This document shows, in pieces, positions 42,255-51,466 of a stretch of DNA of 64,000 nt. Made by a program: the position numbers and the translations under genes. The notes beneath the pieces were generated by a model. It saw only the letters and a program-made list of their open reading frames with translations, searched no databases and had not been told where the DNA came from. Source of the stretch: Bordetella genomosp. 13 (lineage in GTDB: Bacteria > Pseudomonadota > Gammaproteobacteria > Burkholderiales > Burkholderiaceae_B); assembly GCF_002119665.1 (NCBI RefSeq), contig NZ_CP021111.1, positions 2,294,001-2,358,000 of the forward strand, read 5' to 3'. Within the stretch, counting starts at the first letter, position 1. The number at the start of each line of letters is the position of its first letter.

Positions 42255-43100
42255 ATGACCCGACCCAATTCCGAGGACGTGGTGCGGCAGGAGCAGGCAC
42301 AACTGGACTACTCGCGCGACATGACCTATGGCGACTACCTGCACCTGGACGAACTGCTGAACGCGCAGCATCCGTTGTCCCCAGAGCACAACGAGATGCT
42401 GTTCATCGTGCAGCACCAGACCAGCGAACTGTGGATGAAGCTGATGCTGCACGAGCTGCGCGCCGCCATCGAGGCCTTGCGCGCCGATCGCCTGCAGCCG
42501 GCCTTCAAGATGCTGGCGCGCGTCAGCAAGATCATGGAGCAGCTGGTGTCCGCCTGGGACGTGCTGGCCACGATGACGCCGCCCGAGTATTCGGCGCTGC
42601 GCCCGTACCTGGCGCGCTCCAGCGGCTTCCAAAGCTACCAGTACCGCCAGATCGAGTTCATGCTGGGCAACAAGAACGCCGCCATGCTCAAGCCGCATGC
42701 GCACCGGCCCGAACTGCTGGCCCAGGTCCAGGCGGCGTACGAGGCGCCCTCGCTGTACGACGAAGCGCTGCGGCTGCTGGCGCGCCATGGACTCGATGTG
42801 CCCGCGGATCACTTGGAACGCGACTGGACGCGCCCCTACCAGGCGGATCCCGCCGTGGAAGAGGCCTGGCTGACGGTGTATCGCTCGCCGGATGCGTACT
42901 GGAACCTGTACCAGCTGGGAGAGAAACTGACCGATCTCGAGGACGCGTTCCGCCTGTGGCGTTTCCGCCACGTCACCACGGTGGAGCGCATCATCGGCTT
43001 CAAGCGCGGCACCGGCGGCACGTCGGGCGTGGACTACCTGCGCAAGATGATCGAGGTGGTGCTGTTCCCGGAAATCTGGAAGCTGCGCACCGACCTGTAG
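42255..43100 (+). CDS. kynA: Tryptophan 2,3-dioxygenase
   Basis: The 281-residue heme enzyme opens the tryptophan ring to N-formylkynurenine. The motif [21 protein letters not shown] includes the substrate-pocket histidine, and [11 protein letters not shown] is conserved near the C-terminus. GAGGAGACCGCC precedes the ATG. It completes the three-step route from tryptophan to anthranilate encoded by this cluster. Confidence 0.97.
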   Translation: MTRPNSEDVVRQEQAQLDYSRDMTYGDYLHLDELLNAQHPLSPEHNEMLFIVQHQTSELWMKLMLHELRAAIEALRADRLQPAFKMLARVSKIMEQLVSAWDVLATMTPPEYSALRPYLARSSGFQSYQYRQIEFMLGNKNAAMLKPHAHRPELLAQVQAAYEAPSLYDEALRLLARHGLDVPADHLERDWTRPYQADPAVEEAWLTVYRSPDAYWNLYQLGEKLTDLEDAFRLWRFRHVTTVERIIGFKRGTGGTSGVDYLRKMIEVVLFPEIWKLRTDL

Positions 43101-43105
43101 CGGGC

Positions 43106-43135
43106 TTGCAGCCTGCGCCGCAGGCTTGCTAGAAT
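43106..43135 (+). promoter_or_regulatory. Probable promoter of rpmE2
   Basis: TTGCAG (43106-43111), 18 bases and TAGAAT (43130-43135) lie right after the kynA stop. The spacer contains GCCTGCGCCGCAGGC, an inverted repeat that may also end the kyn transcript. Transcription would start near 43142, giving a leader of about 115 bases. Confidence 0.5.
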
Positions 43136-43186
43136 GCCGAGTTACCTTTTTGGATACGTGGCCGGCCTGCGCGCAACGACAGCGAT

Positions 43187-43206
43187 GGGCCTTGCATGCA
43201 AGGCCC
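43187..43206. promoter_or_regulatory. 20-bp perfect palindrome in the rpmE2 leader
   Basis: GGGCCTTGCATGCAAGGCCC is a perfect 20-base palindrome about 50 bases before the rpmE2 start and downstream of the putative promoter. It could be a protein-binding operator (for a zinc regulator, for example) or an RNA hairpin used by r-protein feedback. Neither is shown by the sequence alone. Confidence 0.6.
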
Positions 43207-43255
43207 GGGCAGGGCCGGCTGGCGACCCACCAACCCCCAAGGATATAGATCCATC

Positions 43256-43522
43256 ATGAAAGAAGGCATCCACCCCGAATACCGCGAAGTGGTGTTCATG
43301 GACGTGCTGACCGGCGGCAAGTTCATCACCCGCTCGACGATCAACACCCGTGAAACCATCGACATGGACGGCAAGACCTACCCGCTGTTCAAGTGCGACG
43401 TGACGTCCGAATCGCACCCGTTCTACACGGGCGCCCAGACCCGCATCGTCGAAACCGGCCGCGTCGAGAAGTTCCGCGCCCGTTTCGCCCGCACCGCCGG
43501 CACCGTCAAGTCCGGCTCCTGA
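43256..43522 (+). CDS. rpmE2: 50S ribosomal protein L31, type B
   Basis: The 88-residue protein [20 protein letters not shown]...SHPFYTGAQ is the type-B L31, which lacks the CxxC zinc site of type A. Only a single cysteine is present. Type-B L31 often replaces the zinc form when zinc is scarce, although in some bacteria it is the only copy. CCAAGGATATAGATCC lies upstream of the ATG. Confidence 0.96.
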   Translation: MKEGIHPEYREVVFMDVLTGGKFITRSTINTRETIDMDGKTYPLFKCDVTSESHPFYTGAQTRIVETGRVEKFRARFARTAGTVKSGS

Positions 43523-43595
43523 TCGCAGGCTTCCGATCCGTAGTGCACGGGCTGCTCCCGGCAATGCGATCGGCATAGCAGCGAAGCAGCAAGAA

Positions 43596-43624
43596 AGCAG
43601 CCCCAGGCGGGCTGCTTTTTTTTC
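43596..43624 (+). terminator. Intrinsic terminator after rpmE2
   Basis: AGCAGCCC (43596-43603) pairs with GGGCTGCT (43609-43616) and is followed by a run of T. A clear terminator. Confidence 0.88.
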
Positions 43625-43689
43625 TGCGGCTTCGCGCTCCGTCCTCTTTTTTCATCTTCATTCCGCCCGGCGTCGATTACATTAGCCCC

Positions 43690-45423
43690 GTGTCCCCAAT
43701 CTCGCGCTCTACTCCCGCCCGTCTGACCATTCTCGGCGCCGCCAAGCTGCCCCGCCTGGTGCTGCTGGGCCTGTCGCTCGCCTACATCACGGCGGGCCTG
43801 TTCATGCGCGATCCCTGGAAGACGGACGACGCTGTCGGCCTGGCCACCATGCTGACGGCGCTGCGCGAAGGCGGCGTGGCATGGCTGCTGCCGCAGGTCG
43901 GCAATCTGGCGCATGCCCAGGAAGGACCGCTGACGACCTGGGTGGGCGCCATCTCGATCTGGCTGTTCGGCCCGCTGGTGGGCGACATCACCGCCGGCCG
44001 CCTGCCCAACCTGCTGTGGTTCGGCATCACCGCGGCGTCGGTTTGGTACGGCACTTATCTGCTGGGTCGCCGCGCCGAGGCGCAGCCGCTGGCCCTGCCC
44101 TTCGGCGGCGAGCCCGAGCCGCGCGACTACGGCCGCATGCTGGCCGACGCGGCGCTGCTGCTGCTGCTGGCCACCGTGGGCATCCTGCAGCGCATCCACG
44201 AGACCTCGGTGGTGCCGCCCATCATGGCGTGCGGCGCACTGGCGTTCTATTCCCTGGCCCGCATGCTCGACCGGCCGCTGACCGGTTCGGTCACGCTGGT
44301 GCTGGCCCTGGCCGGCAGCTTTCTCACCCGCGGCTGGATCGGCGCGCTGCCGGTCATGATGTCGGCGGTGCTGGCCTTCCATCCGCGCAGCATGCTGTGG
44401 CCGCGCGCGCGCTGGCTGCCCGCCGTGGCGCTGCTGACCGCGCTGCTGATCCTGGCATGGTGGATCCCGGCCACGCAGGCCAGCGAGTACTGGATCCGCA
44501 ACTGGAAGGCCTGGAACACCACTTCGTTCACCTGGCCGCTGCTGGGCATGTCGGTGCGCACGCTGCGCGATCTGCCGTGGTACCTGTGGCCCGCCTGGCC
44601 GCTGGCGCTGGTGGCCATCTGGCGCTGGCGCAGCTGGCTCTATTCGCCGCACATCTGGCTGGCGATGATGCAGGCCCTGTGCGCCGCGCTGCTGCTCTTC
44701 TTTCTCGAAGAGCCCAACGAAACCGAGTACGTCATGCTGGCCGTGCCCTGCGCCGCGCTGGCGGCCTTCTCGCTGCCGACCCTGCGGCGCGGCGTGGTCA
44801 ACACGCTCGACTGGTTCGCCGTGATGTGCTTTTCGCTGACGGTGTGCACCGCCTGGCTGGGCTGGGTGGCGCTGCATTTCGGCTGGCCTACCAAGATCGC
44901 GCGCAACATCGCGCGCCAGACCGCCGGGTACGAGCCCGCGATCTCATGGACTGCCGTGCTGCTGGCGCTGGTGGTGACGGCCGCCTGGGTGCTGCTGGTG
45001 GTATGGCGCGTGCATGCGCGGCCGGCTGCGCTGTGGCGCGGCACCGTGCTGTCCGCCAGCGGCCTGGCCGCCACCTGGATACTGCTGGTGCTGCTGTGGC
45101 AGCCCGCCGTGGACTACGCGCGCAGCTATCGCACCGCATCGGGCGAACTGGCCGCGGCCCTGAAGACTCACGTGCGTCCCGGCGAATGCGTGCGCGGTCT
45201 GGGCGTCGGGGCCGGGCAGCGCGCCTCGTTCCTCATCTTCGACAACCTCACCTTCCCTTACGACGCCCGCTGCACCATCGTGCTGCAGCAGACCACCAAC
45301 AGCAGTCTGCGCGACGGCACGGCGGCGTACAGCGACGAGAAGGTGCAGGAACTCTGGCGCGGCGGGCGACGCGCCGACCGCCACGAAGTCTTCCGCCTGC
45401 TGCGCCTGCCTCCCAGCCAATGA
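43690..45423 (+). CDS. GT39/ArnT-like membrane glycosyltransferase (putative)
   Basis: The 577-residue protein has about 10-12 hydrophobic segments and an early acidic loop RDPWKTDDAVGLATM, typical of the ArnT/PMT (GT39-like) superfamily, followed by a soluble C-terminal part. Such proteins transfer sugars from polyprenyl-phosphate carriers to lipids or proteins on the periplasmic side. The start is GTG at 43690. It overlaps the next gene by ATGA. Donor and acceptor are unknown. Confidence 0.72.
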   Translation: MSPISRSTPARLTILGAAKLPRLVLLGLSLAYITAGLFMRDPWKTDDAVGLATMLTALREGGVAWLLPQVGNLAHAQEGPLTTWVGAISIWLFGPLVGDITAGRLPNLLWFGITAASVWYGTYLLGRRAEAQPLALPFGGEPEPRDYGRMLADAALLLLLATVGILQRIHETSVVPPIMACGALAFYSLARMLDRPLTGSVTLVLALAGSFLTRGWIGALPVMMSAVLAFHPRSMLWPRARWLPAVALLTALLILAWWIPATQASEYWIRNWKAWNTTSFTWPLLGMSVRTLRDLPWYLWPAWPLALVAIWRWRSWLYSPHIWLAMMQALCAALLLFFLEEPNETEYVMLAVPCAALAAFSLPTLRRGVVNTLDWFAVMCFSLTVCTAWLGWVALHFGWPTKIARNIARQTAGYEPAISWTAVLLALVVTAAWVLLVVWRVHARPAALWRGTVLSASGLAATWILLVLLWQPAVDYARSYRTASGELAAALKTHVRPGECVRGLGVGAGQRASFLIFDNLTFPYDARCTIVLQQTTNSSLRDGTAAYSDEKVQELWRGGRRADRHEVFRLLRLPPSQ

Positions 45424-46841
45424 GTCCTGCAGCAGGGTCGTCCATCATGAGCTTCCTGGCCACGATGCGCGGCATCGTGCGCCAAGCCTGGCCCGTCCTG
45501 GTCAGCCAGTGGGCCGGCATCGCGTTCGGCGTGCTCGACACCGCCATGACGGGCCATGCCAGCGCACGCGACCTGGCCGCCATGTCGCTGTCCGTGTCGG
45601 TCTACATCACCGTGTTCGTCGGGCTGATGGGCGTGGTGCACGCGCTCATTCCCATCCAGGCGCAGCACTTCGGCGCCGGACGCCATGCCGAGGTAGGCCG
45701 GGCCTGGGGCCAGGGCATCTGGCTGGCGCTGGGCCTGTCCGCCGTGGGATCGGCGCTGATGCTGTTTCCTGACGTATGGCTGTCGCTGTCAGGGCCGGTG
45801 GATCCCGAGGTGCGCGACATCACGGCGGCCTACCTGCGCGCGCTCGCCGTGGCGCTGCCGGCGGCGCTGATGTTTCGCACGCTGTACGCGCTGGGCGCCG
45901 CGGTGTCGCGGCCCAAGATCGTCATGGCCATCAACCTGGGCGGCATCGGCCTGAAGGCCTTGTGCAACTGGGTGCTGATCTACGGCAAGTTCGGCCTGCC
46001 CGCGCTGGGCGCGACCGGCGCGGGCGTCTCCACGGCCATTGTCTACTGGGCCAGCCTGATGGTCGGGCTGTGGGTGGTGCGGCACGACGAATACTATCGG
46101 CAGTTCGCGCTGCGCCTTGGCCGCCCGCGATGGCGGCGGCTGAAGGAACTGCTGCGGCTGGGCCTGCCCATGGGCGGCTCCTACCTGGTCGAGGTCTCGG
46201 CGTTCACGTTCATGTCGCTGCTGGTCGCGCGTGAGGGCACCAACGTGCTGGGCGGGCACCAGATCATGGCGAACCTGGCGGCCCTGTGCTACATGATGCC
46301 GATGGCGCTGGGCGTGGCCGCGGGCGCGGTGGCGGCGCAGAACATCGGCGCGGGCAATCCGATGCAGGCGCAGCGCACCGGCATGGCGGGCCTGGCGCTG
46401 GGGGTCCTGGGCGCGCTGCTGACCTCCGCGGTGCTGCTGGTCGGCCGCCCGGCGATCCTGGCGGCCTATACCAGCGATGAACAGGTGACGGCCGTGGCGA
46501 CGACCCTGCTGGCGGTCATTCCGCTGTTCCACCTGTGCGACTCGATGCAGTGCATCAACTCGTACCTGCTGCGTGCCTACAAAGTCGCCGTGATGCCGCT
46601 GCTGCTGCAGATCGTGGCGCTCGGCCTGGTGGGCCTGATAGGCGGATGGTGGCTGGGCTTCGGTCCCGGACGCGGCGGCCTGGACTGGCTGCGCGAGGCC
46701 ATCATGCCGGGCTCCCCGCAAGGCGTGGGCACGATGTGGCTGATGGCGATCGTGGGACTGGGGCTCTCGGCGCTGCTCTTGCACCTTTGGTATTGGCGCA
46801 CGCTGCGCCGCGCGGCCGCGGCCGCGTCGGCGGCGCCGTAG
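45420..46841 (+). CDS. MATE-family efflux transporter
   Basis: The 473-residue, roughly 12-helix protein has a MATE start (IVRQAWPVLVSQWAGIAFGVLDTAMTGHAS) and the repeated half LRLGLPMGGSYLVEVSAFTFMSLLVA. MATE proteins export cationic drugs or metabolites using Na+ or H+ gradients. The ATG at 45420 overlaps the previous stop (ATGA); a second ATG at 45447 is possible. The coupling suggests a shared transcript with the GT39-like gene, though a functional link is not evident. Confidence 0.92.
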   Translation: MSPAAGSSIMSFLATMRGIVRQAWPVLVSQWAGIAFGVLDTAMTGHASARDLAAMSLSVSVYITVFVGLMGVVHALIPIQAQHFGAGRHAEVGRAWGQGIWLALGLSAVGSALMLFPDVWLSLSGPVDPEVRDITAAYLRALAVALPAALMFRTLYALGAAVSRPKIVMAINLGGIGLKALCNWVLIYGKFGLPALGATGAGVSTAIVYWASLMVGLWVVRHDEYYRQFALRLGRPRWRRLKELLRLGLPMGGSYLVEVSAFTFMSLLVAREGTNVLGGHQIMANLAALCYMMPMALGVAAGAVAAQNIGAGNPMQAQRTGMAGLALGVLGALLTSAVLLVGRPAILAAYTSDEQVTAVATTLLAVIPLFHLCDSMQCINSYLLRAYKVAVMPLLLQIVALGLVGLIGGWWLGFGPGRGGLDWLREAIMPGSPQGVGTMWLMAIVGLGLSALLLHLWYWRTLRRAAAAASAAP

Positions 46842-46972
46842 CGCGGCCTGGCCCGGCCCCGGCGAGGCCTTTGCGAAGGCCCAATCGGTACACGGCATGC
46901 CGACCCCGCGCCGCGCGTAGGCTACCGGCGAAGGTCCGCAGCGGCGCAAGGGCCGGCCGCCGTGTCGGTGGA

Positions 46973-47197
46973 TTACTTCATCGTGGAGGGCGCGGGCGCC
47001 GGCTTGGCGGCATGGGCATCGGCTTTCTTGGCGCCCGGCTTCTGCGCATGGGCCTTGTGCTTGGCGGTCTTGGCGGCCTGGCCGTTCTGCGCAGACTGTG
47101 CAGCCTGCGGCGCGGCATGGGCCGACGGCGCGGCGGCCAGCCCCAGGCAAAGCGCCGACGTGGACAGGAACGCGGCGATGCGCGATTGAGTCGTCAT
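46973..47197 (-). CDS. Small secreted Ala/Lys-rich protein of unknown function
   Basis: This 74-residue protein has a clear signal peptide (MTTQSRIAAFLSTSALCLGLAAAPSAHA). The mature part, about 46 residues, is rich in Ala, Lys, Gln and His (KHKAHAQKPGAKKADAHAAKP). AAGGAGCACCTCC is a strong ribosome-binding site before the ATG at 47195-47197. It is distantly like acid-shock Asr-type proteins in composition only, so no function is assigned. Confidence 0.7.
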   Translation of the reverse strand: MTTQSRIAAFLSTSALCLGLAAAPSAHAAPQAAQSAQNGQAAKTAKHKAHAQKPGAKKADAHAAKPAPAPSTMK

Positions 47198-47378
47198 GGA
47201 GGTGCTCCTTCGTGGTCGAACGGTACGCGACGGGAGTGCCGCGATGCACGTGTAAGGCGTTGGAGCCGGCGCGCCGCGCGAAGGTTCAGCGGCGGGCGGC
47301 AACTCTTACGCATCGTCACGACGTTGACGACTGGCTGTCGGCCCTGTCAGCAGCCATTGAAGGCATGCCTCGGCGCCG

Positions 47379-48149
47379 TCACGACTCGTAGATGAGCAGG
47401 GCCACCGTGGCGAACAGCATGGCGGCGAAGCAGGCCCTGAGCACGCGCTCGGGCAGGCGGTAGGCCAGGCGCACGCCCAGCGGCACCAGTGCCAGGCTGC
47501 CCAATGCGAGCGGCACGCCGATGGTCCAGTCCGCCTGCCCTGCCCACGTGTACGCGGCCAGCGCGATCATGGATCCCGGGATGATCATGGACAGCGCCAG
47601 CGCCTGCGCGGTGGTCTGCGGCAAGCGGAACACGGTGGTGATGATGGGCACGGCCAGGATGGCGCCGCCCACGCCGAAAAACCCGCCGAGCGTACCGCTG
47701 GCCACGCCCAGCAGCGCCGCCCGCCATGCCGTCAGCACGGGGGCGGGCCCGCGCGGCGCGGCGCTGGCTGGCCGGCCCTTGCGCCACGTCTGGTGCACAT
47801 AGAACAGGCCCACGCAGAACAGGAAGGCGGCAAAGCCCAGCCGCAGGGCGCCCGAAGGGATGCCCAGCGCCAGCTGCGCGCCCACCCAGGTGAATGCCAC
47901 GGCGCCCGCGGCTCCGGCCGCGGCCACGCGCAGGTCGAAGCGCGCATGCTGGTGATACTTGCGCACCGCGACCATGATGGTGGGCAGCACCATGATCAGC
48001 GCCGTGCCCTGTGCTTCCTGCTGCGGCATGCCCAGCAGCAGGCCCAGCGCGGGAATGGCGATGAGTCCGCCGCCGATGCCCAGCACGCCGCCCAGGAATC
48101 CGATGGCGGCGCCGCCGGCCAGGCATGCCGCCACTACCGTGAGGCTCAT
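47379..48149 (-). CDS. TauE/SafE (TSUP) family permease
   Basis: The 256-residue protein has eight hydrophobic segments and the repeated glycine-rich motif GFLGGVLGIGGGLIAIP and GTLGGFFGVGGAILAVP, typical of the DUF81/TSUP family. Members export sulfite, sulfoacetate or related anions. Its start overlaps the radA stop by four bases (ATGA), so it is cotranscribed with radA; the pairing seems structural rather than functional. Confidence 0.9.
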   Translation of the reverse strand: MSLTVVAACLAGGAAIGFLGGVLGIGGGLIAIPALGLLLGMPQQEAQGTALIMVLPTIMVAVRKYHQHARFDLRVAAAGAAGAVAFTWVGAQLALGIPSGALRLGFAAFLFCVGLFYVHQTWRKGRPASAAPRGPAPVLTAWRAALLGVASGTLGGFFGVGGAILAVPIITTVFRLPQTTAQALALSMIIPGSMIALAAYTWAGQADWTIGVPLALGSLALVPLGVRLAYRLPERVLRACFAAMLFATVALLIYES

Positions 48150-49504
48150 CGCAGTTTTTCCAGCGCGTCTTCCAGGCGATCGACGGCCCAGATCTCCAGG
48201 CCTTCGATGGCCTGGCGCGGCGCGTTGGCCTTGGGGATCAGCGCGATGCCGAAGCCCAGCTTGGCGGCTTCGCGCAGGCGTTCCTGGCCGCGCGGCGCGG
48301 GCCGGATCTCGCCGGCCAGGCCGACCTCGCCGAAGGCCACCAGCCCGCGCGGCAAGGGCCGGTCGCGCAGCGAGGACATGATGGCCAGCAGCACGGGCAG
48401 GTCGGCGGCCGGTTCGGTGATGCGCACGCCGCCCACCGCGTTGACGAACACATCCTGGTCGTACGTGGACACGCCGGCGTGGCGATGCAGCACGGCCAGC
48501 AGCATGGCCAGGCGGTTGCCTTCCAGGCCCACGGTCAACCGGCGGGGATTGGGCGCATGAGAACTGTCCACCAGGGCCTGCACCTCGACCAGCAGCGGGC
48601 GGGTGCCCTCCTGCGTGGCCATGACGCACGAACCCGCCACCTGCTGCGCATGCTGCGACAGGAACAGCGCCGAGGGATTGGCTACGCCGCGCAGGCCGCG
48701 ATCGGTCATGGCGAACACGCCCAGCTCGTTGACGGCGCCGAAGCGGTTCTTGAAGGCGCGCACCAGGCGGAACGACGAATGGGTGTCGCCCTCGAAATAC
48801 AGCACCGTGTCGACGATGTGCTCGAGCACGCGCGGGCCGGCCAGCGCGCCGTCCTTGGTGACGTGACCGATCATCACGATGGTGATGCCGGTCTGCTTGG
48901 CCAGCCTCGTCAATTGGGCTGCGCACTCGCGCACCTGCGATACCGAGCCCGGCGCGGCGCTGAGTTCGCCGCTGTACAGCGTCTGGATGGAATCGATGAC
49001 CGCGACCGACGGCTTCTGCTCGGCCACGGCCGCCTGGATGGCCTCGAGGCGGATCTCGGCCAGCAGGTCGACCTGGCCGGTCTGCAGCCCCAGCCGGCGC
49101 GCGCGCAGGGCGACCTGCTCGGCGGACTCTTCGCCGGTGACATACAGCACGCGCGCGCTGGCGGATAGCGACGCCAGGGCCTGCAGCAGCAGCGTGGACT
49201 TGCCGATGCCGGGATCGCCGCCGATCAGCACCACCGCGCCGGCCACCAGGCCGCCGCCCAGCACGCGGTCGAATTCGTCCAGGCCGGTGGGCTGGCGCGG
49301 GGTTTCGCGCGCCTCGATATCGGACAGGCTGCGCACCGGGCTGGAACTGGCGAGCGGCGCGTAGCGATGCGCGGCCGTGCCGGCCGGCGCCTCGGTGGTC
49401 TCTTCCAGCGTATTCCACGCGGAGCAATGCGGGCAGCGCCCCTGCCACTTGGGACTGGTTCCGCCGCAATCGGAACAGACGTACACGGTTCGGGACTTGG
49501 CCAT
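48146..49504 (-). CDS. radA: DNA repair protein RadA/Sms
   Basis: The 452-residue protein has a zinc finger VCSDCGGTSPKWQGRCPHCSAW near the N-terminus. The RecA-like domain has Walker A GGDPGIGKSTLLLQ and the RadA-specific KNRFG motif (in RAFKNRFGAVNELG). A Lon-like C-terminal domain follows. It aids branch migration in recombination. ATG at 49502-49504 begins right before the zinc finger; upstream extension is not conserved. Confidence 0.97.
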   Translation of the reverse strand: MAKSRTVYVCSDCGGTSPKWQGRCPHCSAWNTLEETTEAPAGTAAHRYAPLASSSPVRSLSDIEARETPRQPTGLDEFDRVLGGGLVAGAVVLIGGDPGIGKSTLLLQALASLSASARVLYVTGEESAEQVALRARRLGLQTGQVDLLAEIRLEAIQAAVAEQKPSVAVIDSIQTLYSGELSAAPGSVSQVRECAAQLTRLAKQTGITIVMIGHVTKDGALAGPRVLEHIVDTVLYFEGDTHSSFRLVRAFKNRFGAVNELGVFAMTDRGLRGVANPSALFLSQHAQQVAGSCVMATQEGTRPLLVEVQALVDSSHAPNPRRLTVGLEGNRLAMLLAVLHRHAGVSTYDQDVFVNAVGGVRITEPAADLPVLLAIMSSLRDRPLPRGLVAFGEVGLAGEIRPAPRGQERLREAAKLGFGIALIPKANAPRQAIEGLEIWAVDRLEDALEKLR

Positions 49505-49619
49505 GGGCGGAAGTTTACCGGGATCGGCAACGGCGATACGTTTGCTTGCACACGCGTTCAACCCCTTTTGGGCGCGTGCTGCGTTCAAGGCATTACGGCC
49601 ACCACGAAAAGGAACCGCC

Positions 49620-51416
49620 ATGCCTGTCCCGTCCCGCCCCGTACGTTTTGCCTGCACGCTGCTGATGGCCGCGCTGCTGGCGGCCTGCTCGCCGCCGTCG
49701 CCGCAACCGCCGCAAGGCGCGAAAGAGCCTGCCAGGGCCTCGTCATCGTCCGCACAGCCGCGCGATTCGGCGCGGCAGGCCGCCTCCGCGCAGCAGGCGT
49801 CCCGTCGACCGCCTGCATCGGGGCCTGCACAGTTCGCGGCGGAGGCGGCCCCGCCGCCCGCGCCTTCCATATCGCCCGCCCCCGTCGCGCGACCCTTCGC
49901 ACACCCATACCGCGGCGAAACCGCGGCGCGCCTGGTCCGGCCCGCGCCCATGGGCATCCCCGCCGACGCCGTGCCGACGGCTGTCGCGGACCGCGAAAAC
50001 TACGCCGGCTACCAGGACAATCCCGTCCACCTGGCCAGCGAGCAGCCTGTGTCCACCTTCGGCGTGGACGTGGACACCGGCTCGTATGCCAACGTGCGCC
50101 GCATCCTCAACGCAGGCCGCCTGCCGCCCCAGGACGCGGTGCGCAGCGAGGCGTTCATCAACTACTTCGACTACGGCTATGCGGCGCCCGCCAGCCGCGA
50201 GACGCCGTTCTCGGTCACCACCGAACTGGCGCCCGCGCCCTGGAACCCCGACCGCCAACTGCTGCTGGTCGGCATCCAGGGCTACCAGGTGGCGCGCCAG
50301 GACATCCCCGCCGTCAACCTGGTGCTGCTGGTGGACACTTCGGGCTCGATGGCCAGCGACGACAAGCTGCCGCTGCTGAAGGCCGCGCTGCGCCAGCTGG
50401 TGGCGGAACTGCGGCCGCACGACCGCGTGGCGGTGGTGACCTATGCGGGCTCGGCCGGCGTGGCGCTGCCCTCCACGCCCGCCCGCGAACGCGAGCGCAT
50501 CCTGGCTGCCATCGACGCGCTGTCCGCCAGCGGGTCGACCAACGGCGCGGCGGGCCTGGACCTGGCGTACGCGCAGGCCGCGCAAGGCTATGTGGAGCAC
50601 GGCGTGAACCGCATCCTGCTGGCCAGCGACGGCGACTTCAACGCGGGGCTGACCGATCTTCAGGCCCTGAAGGAAAAGATCGCCGCGCAGCGCAAGCGCG
50701 GCATCGCACTGACCACGCTGGGCGTGGGCAGCGGCAATTACAACGATGCCCTGGCCATGCAGCTGGCCGACACCGGCAACGGCAGCTACCACTACCTGGA
50801 CAACCTGACCGAAGCGCGCAAGGTGCTGTCGCGCGAACTGGCCGCCACGCTGATGGCCATCGCCGGCGACGTGAAGGTGCAGGTCGAATTCAATCCCGCG
50901 GCGGTCGCGGACTATCGCCTGATCGGCTATGAGAAGCGCGCCCTCGCGCGCGAGGACTTCAACAACGACCGCGTCGACGCCGGCGAGATCGGCGCGGGCG
51001 CCGGCGTGACCGCGCTCTACGAGATCACGCCGGCCGCTGCCGCGCGGCCGCGCGTGGAGCCGCTGCGCTACGACGAGAAGCGCGAGTCCGATGCGGCCGC
51101 GCGGCGGCCCGACGCGTCGGAACTGGCTTTCCTGCGCTTGCGCTACAAGCTGCCGGGCGAGTCGCGCAGCAAGGCGCTCGAACAGGCCATACCGGCCGCG
51201 GCGTCCGCACAGGCGGGGGCTCGGCTGCAGATGGCCGCCTCGGCGGCGGCCTTCGCGCAATGGCTGCGCGGCGGCAAATACCTGGAAGACTATGGCCCGG
51301 CCCAGATCGCGGCGCTGGCGCGAGGGGCGCGCGGTGCGGATCCGTACGGCCTGCGCGCGGAATTCGCCAACCTGGTCGAGCTGGCCGGCTCGTTGGGCAC
51401 GCCGGCGGTGCGCTGA
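49620..51416 (+). CDS. VWA-domain lipoprotein (YfbK type, DUF3520)
   Basis: The 598-residue protein has a lipoprotein signal with lipobox LLAAC (Cys23). A Pro/Ala-rich linker follows, then a conserved region FGVDVDTGSYANVRRILNAGRLPP. The VWA domain has MIDAS motif DTSGS (239-243), and a C-terminal DUF3520-type region follows (about 400-590). VWA domains bind metal and mediate protein contacts; the cell-surface role of YfbK-like proteins is unknown. It precedes an ECF sigma factor by 50 bases. Confidence 0.9.
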   Translation: MPVPSRPVRFACTLLMAALLAACSPPSPQPPQGAKEPARASSSSAQPRDSARQAASAQQASRRPPASGPAQFAAEAAPPPAPSISPAPVARPFAHPYRGETAARLVRPAPMGIPADAVPTAVADRENYAGYQDNPVHLASEQPVSTFGVDVDTGSYANVRRILNAGRLPPQDAVRSEAFINYFDYGYAAPASRETPFSVTTELAPAPWNPDRQLLLVGIQGYQVARQDIPAVNLVLLVDTSGSMASDDKLPLLKAALRQLVAELRPHDRVAVVTYAGSAGVALPSTPARERERILAAIDALSASGSTNGAAGLDLAYAQAAQGYVEHGVNRILLASDGDFNAGLTDLQALKEKIAAQRKRGIALTTLGVGSGNYNDALAMQLADTGNGSYHYLDNLTEARKVLSRELAATLMAIAGDVKVQVEFNPAAVADYRLIGYEKRALAREDFNNDRVDAGEIGAGAGVTALYEITPAAAARPRVEPLRYDEKRESDAAARRPDASELAFLRLRYKLPGESRSKALEQAIPAAASAQAGARLQMAASAAAFAQWLRGGKYLEDYGPAQIAALARGARGADPYGLRAEFANLVELAGSLGTPAVR

Positions 51417-51466
51417 TCATGGAAGCGCCGTGCGCGCCCGCGCCAGCAGCGATACACTGCCCGGCC

